Virus record (IMG/VR): IMGVR_UViG_3300042502_001517
Span: 1-42,865 of that record
Direction: 5' to 3' (one strand)
Length of the DNA: 42,865 nucleotides
DNA from: a virus
In this document: piece by piece, positions 31,606 through 39,233 of the stretch
Numbering within the stretch: the first letter of the stretch is position 1
How the letters are laid out: each line of letters begins with the position of its first letter
The notes under the pieces: generated by a model
Databases searched by the model: none
Told to the model about the DNA's origin: nothing
Seen by the model: the letters and a program-made list of their open reading frames with translations, nothing else
Position numbers and translations under genes: made by a program

Positions 31606-34065
31606 TTAAAATGGGGTATCTTCGTCCGGTTTTTCCGCTTCTTGCATAGCCCCTTCTATTACTTTCGGGTGTTGTGCTGCTGATTGAAATTCCAGTTCTG
31701 TCTGCTCTCCTGGCTCTGCATATTTCACGTCGCCTGCTTTTACAAATTGATCCCTTCTGAATACATACGGTCGGCCTCGGAATGGCTTTCTTACTAGTAC
31801 TATCTCTTGCTCCTTGGTGTCCTGACTAAATTGTGTTTCATATTTGGGGTATGTCCCTCGCTTGTAAATGGCTTCTCCGGTTAAATCTCTTAGCAGATCA
31901 ACTCCAATGTAGTCTCGGAGTAGTTCGCTTATCCATGCTGTGCTGCTGCGTGGATTAAAGAACTCCTCTTTTATTTCCTTCATCGTCATTTGCAACTCCT
32001 GTATATCGTTGTCTTGTATGAACCACTCCTTTAGTGATTCGCGCATGTTGGTGGCTTCGGATGGCTCATTTACTTTGACCATCTGCTCGAATATCTTTGT
32101 GCGTAGTAGGCTGTGATGGAAGTACATACGCCCTTCTTTTGGGCAATGCATTTCCCTGTTCTTCAAAAAATCAATGAAAGCGGGTATTTCGGCTTTCATT
32201 TTGGTGAGCATGTTTGGGTCGTCGTTTCCTTCTTGTAGTTGCGGTACCCTGATTATCCAGTAGCGTTGGTCGTGCTTACTTACATAGATCATCCGCAGGT
32301 TGTTACTTGTAAAAATAAACTTACAGAAATAGTCTATTGAATACTGCTTGCTGCCCTTTGGGTTCACCATGATTTTTTCGGCAGTGGACATGGCTTTGAG
32401 CCGTTCCGCATCGCGCTTCCTTTCCAGTAATGTTTCGTCACAGATGGCCAGTAACTTATCTACAAACATTTCGTTAAAATCTGATTGCAAATCGTTATTT
32501 GATATTGGCACGGCATTGTCGCCGAACATGGCCATTAGCAACTTCCCTAGTGTACTCTTCCCTGTGTTGTTTTCGGGGGAATAGAGGCAAAGTACTGGTA
32601 ACATTTGGGTCGGGTTAACTAGCAATTGCTGTACGTAGTCTAATCCCATTTCGTATTGTGTGTATTCTCTACCGTCGTTGTGCTTTACTGTGCTTTCTCC
32701 AAAAATGTGTTTAAACAATTTGGTTATGGTTGGGAATGTGCCTTTCTGTGGTACGTGTGGAAGCGGAAAATATCGGTTATAATATCTTGCGCCGTCTGGC
32801 ATCTCTAAAATACGCTTGTAATTGAAGTGATCGGGTATGTTCACGAATGCCCGATGGTGCTGCAAAAAGCCCCAGAACTCTTTGCCGTACATCTTTACGA
32901 ATTGGCCTTGCTGATATGCGATTAGTTTGCGGATAGTGCCGTATGCGCCTGGTACATTGTCGTCGAGGAAAAACTCATCACCTACCCAGATCACCCGCTT
33001 TGCCCATTCCGGGGCTTGCATAATGAGTTTATCCTCCGATTCGCTCCACCTATACGTCGATCCTTTGTACAGGAACTCCCTGGCACCTATTTGATCGCGG
33101 TGTGCATCGAAGAATGCTTCGTGATCGTGTAGCCTAAAGTATTTTACCAGACTGGCGGTGCTGCTCGTAATGTTGATCGACTTAAAATAGTATTGGTTTT
33201 CGTGGGGCCGCTGTGCCTGCTGAACGATGGCAGGTACTTTGCCCTGGTCACGGCCTTGTACGATTAGGTCGTCTAATCCTTTGGGGCGGGTATCTAATCC
33301 ATCGAACCGAACGTGGGAGAAATATACCTGCGGTTTCTCGCGGGTTTGGGTGTATTCTATTGTAGTGACTAATTCAGCGATCTTCTTTGCGGAGTTGAAA
33401 AATCCTGCTGGGCGGCGGGTTATTTCTTCGGTGATCTGTAAGTCTTTGGCCGATATGTTGAGACAGTCGGCATCCCACATAATGATTACAGTCTGAACAT
33501 TGCACTTTTCGATCAACTTTGTGATGTCGCTGTACAGTTTCCCGTCTTTTTGCTTGTATGTCGAAATAGAGGCAAGCCCGACAACATCTAACCCGGCAAT
33601 GCTTCCACACATTGCCTTAAAAACTCCCTCTGTTAAGATGAGTGTCGGGACTTGCTCCCCTTTCTGGTATTTCTCTACTAATGCTGGTGGGAACCACGGT
33701 AAAGTAGGTTGTCCCGCTGGCATTTGATACTTCATGTCGCCCTTTGGCTCTTTGAGCCTTCGGGTTTTGTATAGCCGTGTCTTGGCATTGAGGTACGATG
33801 TTTTACCATCGCCTTGGTGCAAATAGGATATAAGATCACCCTCTATTGTGTAATAGAGTATTTCTATGTCCCCCGTAGATTTATCCTCTGTGAAAATTGG
33901 GGTGGTGTACGATTCCGGTTGCGGAAACTCCGCTTCTGGGTTGTGTACGGTGATGAGTGCATTATTCTCCGTAACTCCTATTTCCTGCATTCGTTGCTGG
34001 AAATACGATGTTACGGGGGCGGTGTTAGTGGCGACTTGTGGGTCGCTGTGTGTTGCTTGTTGCAT
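31606..34065 (-). CDS. Primase-helicase (TOPRIM + SF3)
   Basis: 819 aa. Residues 138-200 hold a TOPRIM-like core with LTEG (Glu146) and WDAD (Asp198, Asp200), as in phage DUF3854-type primases. The C-terminal half has an SF3 helicase: Walker A SPENNTGKST (496-505), Walker B LLAICDE (538-544), and motif C KFIFTSNN (582-589). Together it can make primers and unwind DNA, so it would drive replication from the adjacent iterons. It has its own promoter of the late-type class, so that class is not purely late. Confidence 0.88.
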   Translation of the reverse strand: MQQATHSDPQVATNTAPVTSYFQQRMQEIGVTENNALITVHNPEAEFPQPESYTTPIFTEDKSTGDIEILYYTIEGDLISYLHQGDGKTSYLNAKTRLYKTRRLKEPKGDMKYQMPAGQPTLPWFPPALVEKYQKGEQVPTLILTEGVFKAMCGSIAGLDVVGLASISTYKQKDGKLYSDITKLIEKCNVQTVIIMWDADCLNISAKDLQITEEITRRPAGFFNSAKKIAELVTTIEYTQTREKPQVYFSHVRFDGLDTRPKGLDDLIVQGRDQGKVPAIVQQAQRPHENQYYFKSINITSSTASLVKYFRLHDHEAFFDAHRDQIGAREFLYKGSTYRWSESEDKLIMQAPEWAKRVIWVGDEFFLDDNVPGAYGTIRKLIAYQQGQFVKMYGKEFWGFLQHHRAFVNIPDHFNYKRILEMPDGARYYNRYFPLPHVPQKGTFPTITKLFKHIFGESTVKHNDGREYTQYEMGLDYVQQLLVNPTQMLPVLCLYSPENNTGKSTLGKLLMAMFGDNAVPISNNDLQSDFNEMFVDKLLAICDETLLERKRDAERLKAMSTAEKIMVNPKGSKQYSIDYFCKFIFTSNNLRMIYVSKHDQRYWIIRVPQLQEGNDDPNMLTKMKAEIPAFIDFLKNREMHCPKEGRMYFHHSLLRTKIFEQMVKVNEPSEATNMRESLKEWFIQDNDIQELQMTMKEIKEEFFNPRSSTAWISELLRDYIGVDLLRDLTGEAIYKRGTYPKYETQFSQDTKEQEIVLVRKPFRGRPYVFRRDQFVKAGDVKYAEPGEQTELEFQSAAQHPKVIEGAMQEAEKPDEDTPF

Positions 34066-34093
34066 AGTGGAAGTGGATTATAGAGAGCGGTGG

Positions 34094-34128
34094 CAAATGT
34101 CTGTTTGTGGCGCGGTGGATGAAAGGAC
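34094..34128 (-). promoter_or_regulatory. Late-type promoter, primase-helicase
   Basis: GTCCTTTC (34128-34121; last T changed), 23 nt, TTTG (34097-34094) with a 28-nt leader to ATG at 34065. Confidence 0.6.
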
Positions 34129-34137
34129 AAGGGCGGG

Positions 34138-34338
34138 TTAGAACTTTTGTGCTTCCAAGTACTCAATGATCGCCGCGTGTACTTTCAAGTTATTTTTATA
34201 GTAGGTTACATACTGGTTCTGTATATCCTTATCATCATTACTTAAATATATGCCTTTTACGTGCCTTTCTAAGCGATTTGTCGCCTTACGTAAATCTTCG
34301 ATGTAATCCAGTATTTCTTTTTTTTGCTGCTCTGTCAT
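34138..34338 (-). CDS. Small helical protein
   Basis: 66 aa, MTEQQKKEILDYIEDLRK, helical coiled coil. Follows the 73-aa gene by 2 nt. No function assigned. Confidence 0.5.
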   Translation of the reverse strand: MTEQQKKEILDYIEDLRKATNRLERHVKGIYLSNDDKDIQNQYVTYYKNNLKVHAAIIEYLEAQKF

Positions 34339-34340
34339 GG

Positions 34341-34562
34341 CTATGGTATTTGGCGGCGCATAATTTCAGCGGCGCAGATGAAAATATATTGATTCTGAAA
34401 CTGTAGGTCTAATTTATATTCTGGTAATTCAAACTCCGCAAAGTTCTCTAATGCCCTAAGCCTACTTTCTGCAAGGGCTTTTAACTCAATGCTGAGTTCC
34501 CAAATTTCATATTTTTTTAGTTGCTCGGTATAGTCCAAGCAGATTTCTTCAAACTGTGTCAT
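34341..34562 (-). CDS. Small helical protein
   Basis: 73 aa, MTQFEEICLDYTEQLKKY, helical, with Phe/Tyr/Ile-rich C-terminus. A 7-bp hairpin leader (34581-34604) precedes it. No function assigned. Confidence 0.5.
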   Translation of the reverse strand: MTQFEEICLDYTEQLKKYEIWELSIELKALAESRLRALENFAEFELPEYKLDLQFQNQYIFICAAEIMRRQIP

Positions 34563-34580
34563 AAAAAATAAAAGTTTTTT

Positions 34581-34604
34581 GCGCTACTGGAGGGAGTGTA
34601 GCGC
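34581..34604. other. Leader hairpin before the 73-aa gene
   Basis: GCGCTAC/GTAGCGC, loop of 10 nt, followed on the plus strand by AGGTTAGT. The stem differs in sequence from the 28.8-30.1 kb repeats but has the same layout: A-rich linker, hairpin, GGTTAGT. Confidence 0.5.
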
Positions 34605-34725
34605 AGGTTAGTTAAAATTGTGTGTGTAATCGACTAGGGGGGAGATTAAAAACGGCTCACGTAGTTGCTACGGTTGTTGCCGGTGTTTACCGATTAGTGT
34701 TTCAAACTTTATTTCACAAATTTAT

Positions 34726-36420
34726 TTATTCACCGTATTTGGTCTTTACGACCTTCAAATTTGGTACTAACCAATCTGTTATTTTATCCGCAAAGGCAAG
34801 TACGCCAAACCATAAGGCAGCGGTAAACCATAGCGATAGTTCAAAGTGTACGATTGCTATAAAAATATCTATTAGAGTAAACCCTATAATAAACCATGCG
34901 CAGATTAAAGTAAGACCAGCGGCGTTTTGCTGTGCATCTACGATCCACTTTCCTGCTATTGTTTTCCCCTTAACGGTTACGAGACTTTCATTTGCGGCTG
35001 ATTTTGCGATATACCGAAAGAAACCTAAAGCGCCTAATACAAACGTACTTAATGACCAAAAAATCCACATAACAGCATTCCAAAAAGTTCCAAACATTGC
35101 CTTTATCTTGCTACTACTAGCGGTGTAGTCTGCCTTTAACCCTTCGATATTTGCGGCGAATGCTGCCGAATCGGGTATCATTCCGAACGCTGATGGCGCA
35201 GGGCGAATACCGCCTGTTTCGGGGAATAAAGGGCGGGGGCGTACTGGATCGGTAGATTGCGCGGGTGTGGATACTGAAATTATTTCTTTTGTTACAGGTT
35301 CTTTACCCACTGGAAAAATACGGCTACCATTAACGGTGATCGAAATTAACTCACCAGCATTGCTATCGTCCTTAAAATAAGACGACTGTGGTAATAATTC
35401 TTTGTAAGTAAATTTACCGTCTCCAATGCGCTGTATTACGCCTTTAGAGAAAACAAATTGAACCTTGCCCACTGGCTTTTCTATTTCGTATCTAGCATTG
35501 CCCAGGTATGTTTCTACCTGCTTGCTTTTTTGAGCAGACAATGTGCCAGCGATCAATAGTAAGGCAATGATCCAAGTGTGTTTTAATAGGTTGAAATGAT
35601 TGGCCATTGCATCCTGTGTGTTAGATGCGGCACGGTGAGCCTTTGTTATTAGGTACTCCTTAATGCGGATCGTGAACTCTTTGCAATATTGTTCGTACTG
35701 CTCGAATGTTTCGGCAACGAACAATGTGTCTTTGTAGTCGGGGAGGCTGATCCACTTTGGCGCATTGCGATCCATGCGCGGATCGTTGCCCTCGCTGGTG
35801 TAAACGTACGCAACGGGATCGGCGTACCTAATGACGATAACTGCGCGGACGTTGCTTTGCTCGTCGGCAAGTTGAGCAAGCGCAAAGCGCAGTCGTTCTT
35901 CGATCGTTGCGTCGCGCTCTATTCGATTGCGCACTAAGCAAATTGAATCTTGTGTGTCTTGCTCGTATTGTTGCGCGGTGTTTTTGCTCGTGTGTTGCAC
36001 GCTCAATGCTCGCGCAAAAATGTTGATTGATAAACCTACGAATGTTAAGCATACCAGTAGTATTATGGTCATAGAAGTCATGTGTCCGTACTGTGCGATT
36101 ACATCTAAAAAGGATTCCTGAATAACTGGGGAATCGAACATACAACCGAAATACACTAGTAAGATAGCGGCTGCTACTGCTGTAGCTATTGCCATGTACT
36201 TAGGTAATAGGTATAGGTACCTGATGTAGATGGTTGTCATTGGGAATGGGTTATGATCGAGGGGTAGAAACTCCTCTCCATCGAGTACATATACTTTCCC
36301 ATCGTTGCTCACGGTGTAGTATTGGCCATCGCTGGCCACGATTTCGCCCATATTGGCGGGTGCAGGGTACTGCAAGTTGCACCTTACTTGCAGTGCTGTT
36401 GCTGGCGGTGTGTATGACAT
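34726..36420 (-). CDS. Large multi-pass membrane protein with internal export-like segment
   Basis: 564 aa. Hydrophobic segments at about 75-95, 117-137, 445-466, 502-524 and 528-545. In the middle, from Met272 (ANHFNLLKHTWIIALLLI) there is a typical cleavable-signal pattern ending AGTLSAQ (residues 291-297), as if two proteins were fused, or as an internal start at 35607. Middle polar region 140-260 is cytoplasmic and charged; 300-440 is extracytoplasmic. Third of a three-gene module (37514-34726) with 4-nt spacing. No known family recognised. Confidence 0.65.
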   Translation of the reverse strand: MSYTPPATALQVRCNLQYPAPANMGEIVASDGQYYTVSNDGKVYVLDGEEFLPLDHNPFPMTTIYIRYLYLLPKYMAIATAVAAAILLVYFGCMFDSPVIQESFLDVIAQYGHMTSMTIILLVCLTFVGLSINIFARALSVQHTSKNTAQQYEQDTQDSICLVRNRIERDATIEERLRFALAQLADEQSNVRAVIVIRYADPVAYVYTSEGNDPRMDRNAPKWISLPDYKDTLFVAETFEQYEQYCKEFTIRIKEYLITKAHRAASNTQDAMANHFNLLKHTWIIALLLIAGTLSAQKSKQVETYLGNARYEIEKPVGKVQFVFSKGVIQRIGDGKFTYKELLPQSSYFKDDSNAGELISITVNGSRIFPVGKEPVTKEIISVSTPAQSTDPVRPRPLFPETGGIRPAPSAFGMIPDSAAFAANIEGLKADYTASSSKIKAMFGTFWNAVMWIFWSLSTFVLGALGFFRYIAKSAANESLVTVKGKTIAGKWIVDAQQNAAGLTLICAWFIIGFTLIDIFIAIVHFELSLWFTAALWFGVLAFADKITDWLVPNLKVVKTKYGE

Positions 36421-36423
36421 AAC

Positions 36424-36771
36424 TTATTGATTATCAGATACGCAAGTAAAACTTGCAGTGTTATTGAACTTTTTGTTATCTAAAGCCCCTCTCAGGGCAG
36501 TTGCGTCCTTTTGGATAGAGCGTTCGGAGTAGCCTGTACGCCCATTCATTTCTCGGACTAATTGGGATAGTGGTAGCCCTTTTGTGATGTATTTTTTCAC
36601 GGTTACGGCTCTATCTTCTTTGTACTGGTATGGGTGGTGAGCGTCGCGGAGGTACTGGATGTCTATTTCATCGAGTAGTACTTCCCTTTCTGCTGACCAA
36701 TTACCCCATTCCATTACGCCGGGTGCTACCCATTCGCCTTTGGTTTCGAGTAATCGTTCGGAAAGGCTCAT
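36424..36771 (-). CDS. Small protein of the membrane module
   Basis: 115 aa from ATG at 36769-36771 (MSLSERLLETKGEWV); the longer ORF to 36942 overlaps the upstream gene. Residues 60-85 (YITKGLPLSQLVREMNGRTG) followed by SERSIQKDATALRG look like a possible helix-turn-helix. It is coupled by ATGA to the upstream gene and sits 3 nt before the 564-aa gene. A regulator or partner of the membrane proteins is possible. Confidence 0.55.
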   Translation of the reverse strand: MSLSERLLETKGEWVAPGVMEWGNWSAEREVLLDEIDIQYLRDAHHPYQYKEDRAVTVKKYITKGLPLSQLVREMNGRTGYSERSIQKDATALRGALDNKKFNNTASFTCVSDNQ

Positions 36772-37514
36772 TCTGTGATTTGTTTGTAGATTGATATTGC
36801 GCGCAAACAGAGGTATGCTATGGCAGACAAAAGCACTGCGAACACGGTGGCCATTAGGTGAGCAATGGAAAATGCAGCACCGAACAAAATGGTTTTCTCT
36901 AAATCGGTTGCGTACGCAATGCTGTTGTAAAATGATTGCCAATTGCTAAAGCAAAATACAAGGGCAATTGCCATACTAATACCGAAACAAATCTTCTTTA
37001 GTTCGAGCAATTGGTCATTGTGTTTTTGCGCGATGTCGCTGGCCACTGTCCAAGGCTGTGGTACTTCCTTGTATGTGCGGCGTATGACCTGCCGAGAAAA
37101 CTCGTAAAAGATGGTGGCCACTGCTCCAAATCCTAATCCGCTAATGCCGGCAAGATTGAAAAGCGAGTACCAGCCTAAACCGATTTCGCCCCAAATAATC
37201 ATATCGGGCAGTGTTACGTCTATTTTAAATTGTGGCTTAATAACGGCGGGTTGTTCTACTGGCATTGTGATTGTTACCGCTGGCGTTGCCTTTGGTTTGT
37301 TCTTTGCGGTGGTAGATACTTTCTTTTTGTCCCCATAGCGCTCTGTGATAACTGCTACTTCGTTGGGCGTTACTGCGCGACTTCTATCGAAGTTAGATAA
37401 ACCCATTGATGGGAATGCCATCCGGACGGTACCAGGCTTTACACCTAGTTCTTCAATCAATTGGCCAAGCGTCATTTTATTGGCGGCGGCGGGCTGTGAA
37501 ATATTATCAGTCAT
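36768..37514 (-). CDS. Membrane protein with N-terminal HTH-like domain
   Basis: 248 aa, MTDNISQPAAANKMTLG. Residues 14-60 (TLGQLIEELGVKPGTVRMAF) look like a helix-turn-helix or scaffold domain; a proline-rich linker (KPKATPAVTITMPVEQP) follows; then three or four membrane segments (about 115-140, 168-190, 205-230). Layout suggests a membrane-anchored DNA-binding or partner-binding protein. First gene of the three-gene module; its start region is duplicated 46 bp upstream. Confidence 0.55.
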   Translation of the reverse strand: MTDNISQPAAANKMTLGQLIEELGVKPGTVRMAFPSMGLSNFDRSRAVTPNEVAVITERYGDKKKVSTTAKNKPKATPAVTITMPVEQPAVIKPQFKIDVTLPDMIIWGEIGLGWYSLFNLAGISGLGFGAVATIFYEFSRQVIRRTYKEVPQPWTVASDIAQKHNDQLLELKKICFGISMAIALVFCFSNWQSFYNSIAYATDLEKTILFGAAFSIAHLMATVFAVLLSAIAYLCLRAISIYKQITE

Positions 37515-37598
37515 AGTTTAAAATATTTGTCTTACTTTTGTGCCATTGATTATCAGTCATAGAAGGGCTGGCTCTTGGCGGGGCTGGCTCTTCGCTTT

Positions 37599-37856
37599 TT
37601 AAAGCAGTTGGTGTGTGATGTTTACATTTTGGACATTGTAGTATTTCTCTGTTATTAGTTCCTTAATCGCCTCCTTTGTTAGTTCCATGTTATGTATCAC
37701 CTTCGATTGCCCCACAATCTCTATCAGTTCGTGTTTGATAGCTGATGTAATAGGGCTTTTCATTCCTAGAGCATAGAGCGCGTTTTGGATTTCCGGTTCA
37801 TCCTCCCAAATTGTTTTGGAGTAGGTGAAGCGGATTGTGAGTTTTACTTTTGCCAT
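37599..37856 (-). CDS. Small unknown protein, early operon
   Basis: 85 aa, MAKVKLTIRFTYSKTIWED. Beta-start then helices with THQLL end. Overlaps the upstream gene by 13 nt. No family recognised. Confidence 0.5.
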   Translation of the reverse strand: MAKVKLTIRFTYSKTIWEDEPEIQNALYALGMKSPITSAIKHELIEIVGQSKVIHNMELTKEAIKELITEKYYNVQNVNITHQLL

Positions 37857-38119
37857 TTTGATTTTTGGTTGACCATATTTGTCACATAAATGATTCCAGC
37901 CTCGCTATTCGGTAATCCATTATCATCCTTATTAAGGATTTCGCCTAGTTCTGTTGCAAAATCAACTCCGTGGTATGCAATCGCTGTAATTGCTTCCTGC
38001 GCAAAATCCCAAGCCAATGAAGGTGTGTTTGCCCTAGATGCGTTATATAAGGCCGTTAAACATCCTTCAATAGGTGCAACAGAACAATCAATCGTAACTC
38101 CTGAATATGATAAGATCAT
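37844..38119 (-). CDS. Small unknown protein, early operon
   Basis: 91 aa, MILSYSGVTIDCSVAPI. Compact domain with Ala/Tyr/Glu. A large leader hairpin (38146-38193) precedes it. Probably transcribed from the 38.5-kb early promoter. Confidence 0.5.
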   Translation of the reverse strand: MILSYSGVTIDCSVAPIEGCLTALYNASRANTPSLAWDFAQEAITAIAYHGVDFATELGEILNKDDNGLPNSEAGIIYVTNMVNQKSKWQK

Positions 38120-38145
38120 GTTTTTATATTTTGGAGATTACTTTA

Positions 38146-38193
38146 GGGAAAGAGATCCGCCCAAAACTCGTTTGTTTCGGGCGGCGGTTTCCC
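38146..38193. other. Nested leader hairpin
   Basis: Outer stem GGGAAA/TTTCCC (38146-38151, 38188-38193) encloses CCGCCC/GGGCGG (38157-38162, 38179-38184). Between the Cro-like gene and the next gene; possible attenuator or mRNA stabiliser. Confidence 0.45.
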
Positions 38194-38217
38194 GTATATA
38201 ACCTCATGAAAAGTGGC

Positions 38218-38481
38218 TTAGTTAGTGGCAAGAATTGCCGCTGCTTCATTTAATTTTTGTCTCTCGTCCAATATCTTCTGAATCCGTTCTCTCTCTTCGA
38301 TTAAAAGCAATACCGCCCTTTCCTCTGCAATTTTTTTAATTTCATCAGCGTCAGCCCCGTTTTTGGTTTTCTCAAGCAAAACGTTAGTTACTGTATTTCT
38401 ACAAACACCTACTGTGTCAGCGATAAATTGTATGCTACCGTATTTGCGTCTTAATATTGCGTATATTTCTTTGTAATCCAT
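38218..38481 (-). CDS. Cro-like HTH regulator
   Basis: 87 aa, MDYKEIYAILRRKYGSIQF. Helix-turn-helix FIADTVGVCRNTVTNVLLEK near residues 18-38, followed by a helical tail (LLIEERERIQKILDERQKLN). Divergent to the repressor gene across a shared control region, the usual cro/cI arrangement. Likely early regulator. Confidence 0.7.
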   Translation of the reverse strand: MDYKEIYAILRRKYGSIQFIADTVGVCRNTVTNVLLEKTKNGADADEIKKIAEERAVLLLIEERERIQKILDERQKLNEAAAILATN

Positions 38482-38511
38482 TTTTAACTACTTTTGTGCT
38501 TTTGTATATTT

Positions 38512-38550
38512 CTTGTGCAAAGGTATAACTTTATGTATAAACCGCACAAG
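38512..38550 (-). promoter_or_regulatory. Early promoter with operator half-sites
   Basis: Minus-strand -7 box TACCTTTG (38525-38518), TTG -33 at 38549-38547, spacer 21. CTTGTGCAA (38512-38520) overlaps the -7 box and GCACAAG (38544-38550) covers the -33 box. Candidate site for the divergent repressor. Confidence 0.6.
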
Positions 38551-38604
38551 CTTTTTCAAGTATTTTTATAACTTTTTATGTATTTTTTATAACTTAAATT
38601 ATAA

Positions 38605-39039
38605 ATGTCTGATTTTCAAAATGCTGAATGGAAAGAGCAAGGTGAAAGATTTTTGCTTTTTATTAAAAAACTTGGACTAAATCAAACTCAAGCCGCTGAA
38701 ATAGTAGGAACAAAGCAGTCGGGTATATCTCGGTGCATTAAGGGAAAGATCGGATTGCCAGAAAAATGGGTATTGCGGCTGGTTGAGCATTATAACAAAA
38801 CTAATAAAATGTACCTTTTGAAAGGGGAGGGCGAAATGTTTCTTCCCGATAAAAATATCAAAAGTTATAATTTGCTAGCGGATGCGGAATATGAACGGGT
38901 GGAAGAACCAGTAATGAGTGCGGAGGTGATAAAGGAATTGAGCGCGGGGGAATTGCATACGCTGGTGCTGCGGCTGGTGTATCGGGTGGAAGAGTTGGAG
39001 CGGAGGGTTAGGGAGTTGGAAGGGTTGGTAGGTAAGTAG
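38605..39039 (+). CDS. XRE-family repressor, likely CI-like
   Basis: 144 aa, MSDFQNAEWKEQGERFLLF. The HTH lies at residues 28-50 (LNQTQAAEIVGTKQSGISRC), as in XRE proteins. The C-terminal part is helical, with a coiled coil at 122-140 (VYRVEELERRVRELE). There is no LexA/S24 protease domain, so induction by RecA cleavage is not expected from this protein alone. It faces the Cro-like gene, and the shared CTTGTGCAA sites are probably its operators. Confidence 0.75.
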   Translation: MSDFQNAEWKEQGERFLLFIKKLGLNQTQAAEIVGTKQSGISRCIKGKIGLPEKWVLRLVEHYNKTNKMYLLKGEGEMFLPDKNIKSYNLLADAEYERVEEPVMSAEVIKELSAGELHTLVLRLVYRVEELERRVRELEGLVGK

Positions 39040-39049
39040 GATTTGTTTT

Positions 39050-39233
39050 TTTTGACACTATTTTGTCACTACCTTTTTTTTGGGTGGTGTAAGTTGTTGA
39101 TTGTTAGGGGGTTGTTGTGTGGGGTTCTGGTATCGCCAGCTCCACGGGACGAAAATGAACCTACTCTAAACCATTGAAAATCAATCAACAGCAGGAATAT
39201 TTTTGACACTATTTTGACACTAAATTGTCACTA
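39050..39233. other. Candidate attP with tandem arm sites and tmRNA-like core
   Basis: The unit TTTTG(A/T)CACTA is tandem: two copies at 39050-39071 and three at 39201-39233 (one AATTGTCACTA), the last touching the integrase ATG. Between them, 39135-39145 reads GCCAGCTCCAC, like the 3' end of tmRNA (ssrA) genes, a known integration site of prophages. Two arms around one core is the layout of tyrosine-recombinase attP. The core assignment is inferred. Confidence 0.5.

Noticed and set aside
36505-36512. Plus-strand GTCCTTTT octamer inside the 115-aa gene
   Set aside because: No TTTG follows at 23-24 nt and it lies in coding sequence, so it is probably a chance match; other partial hits in genes were treated alike.
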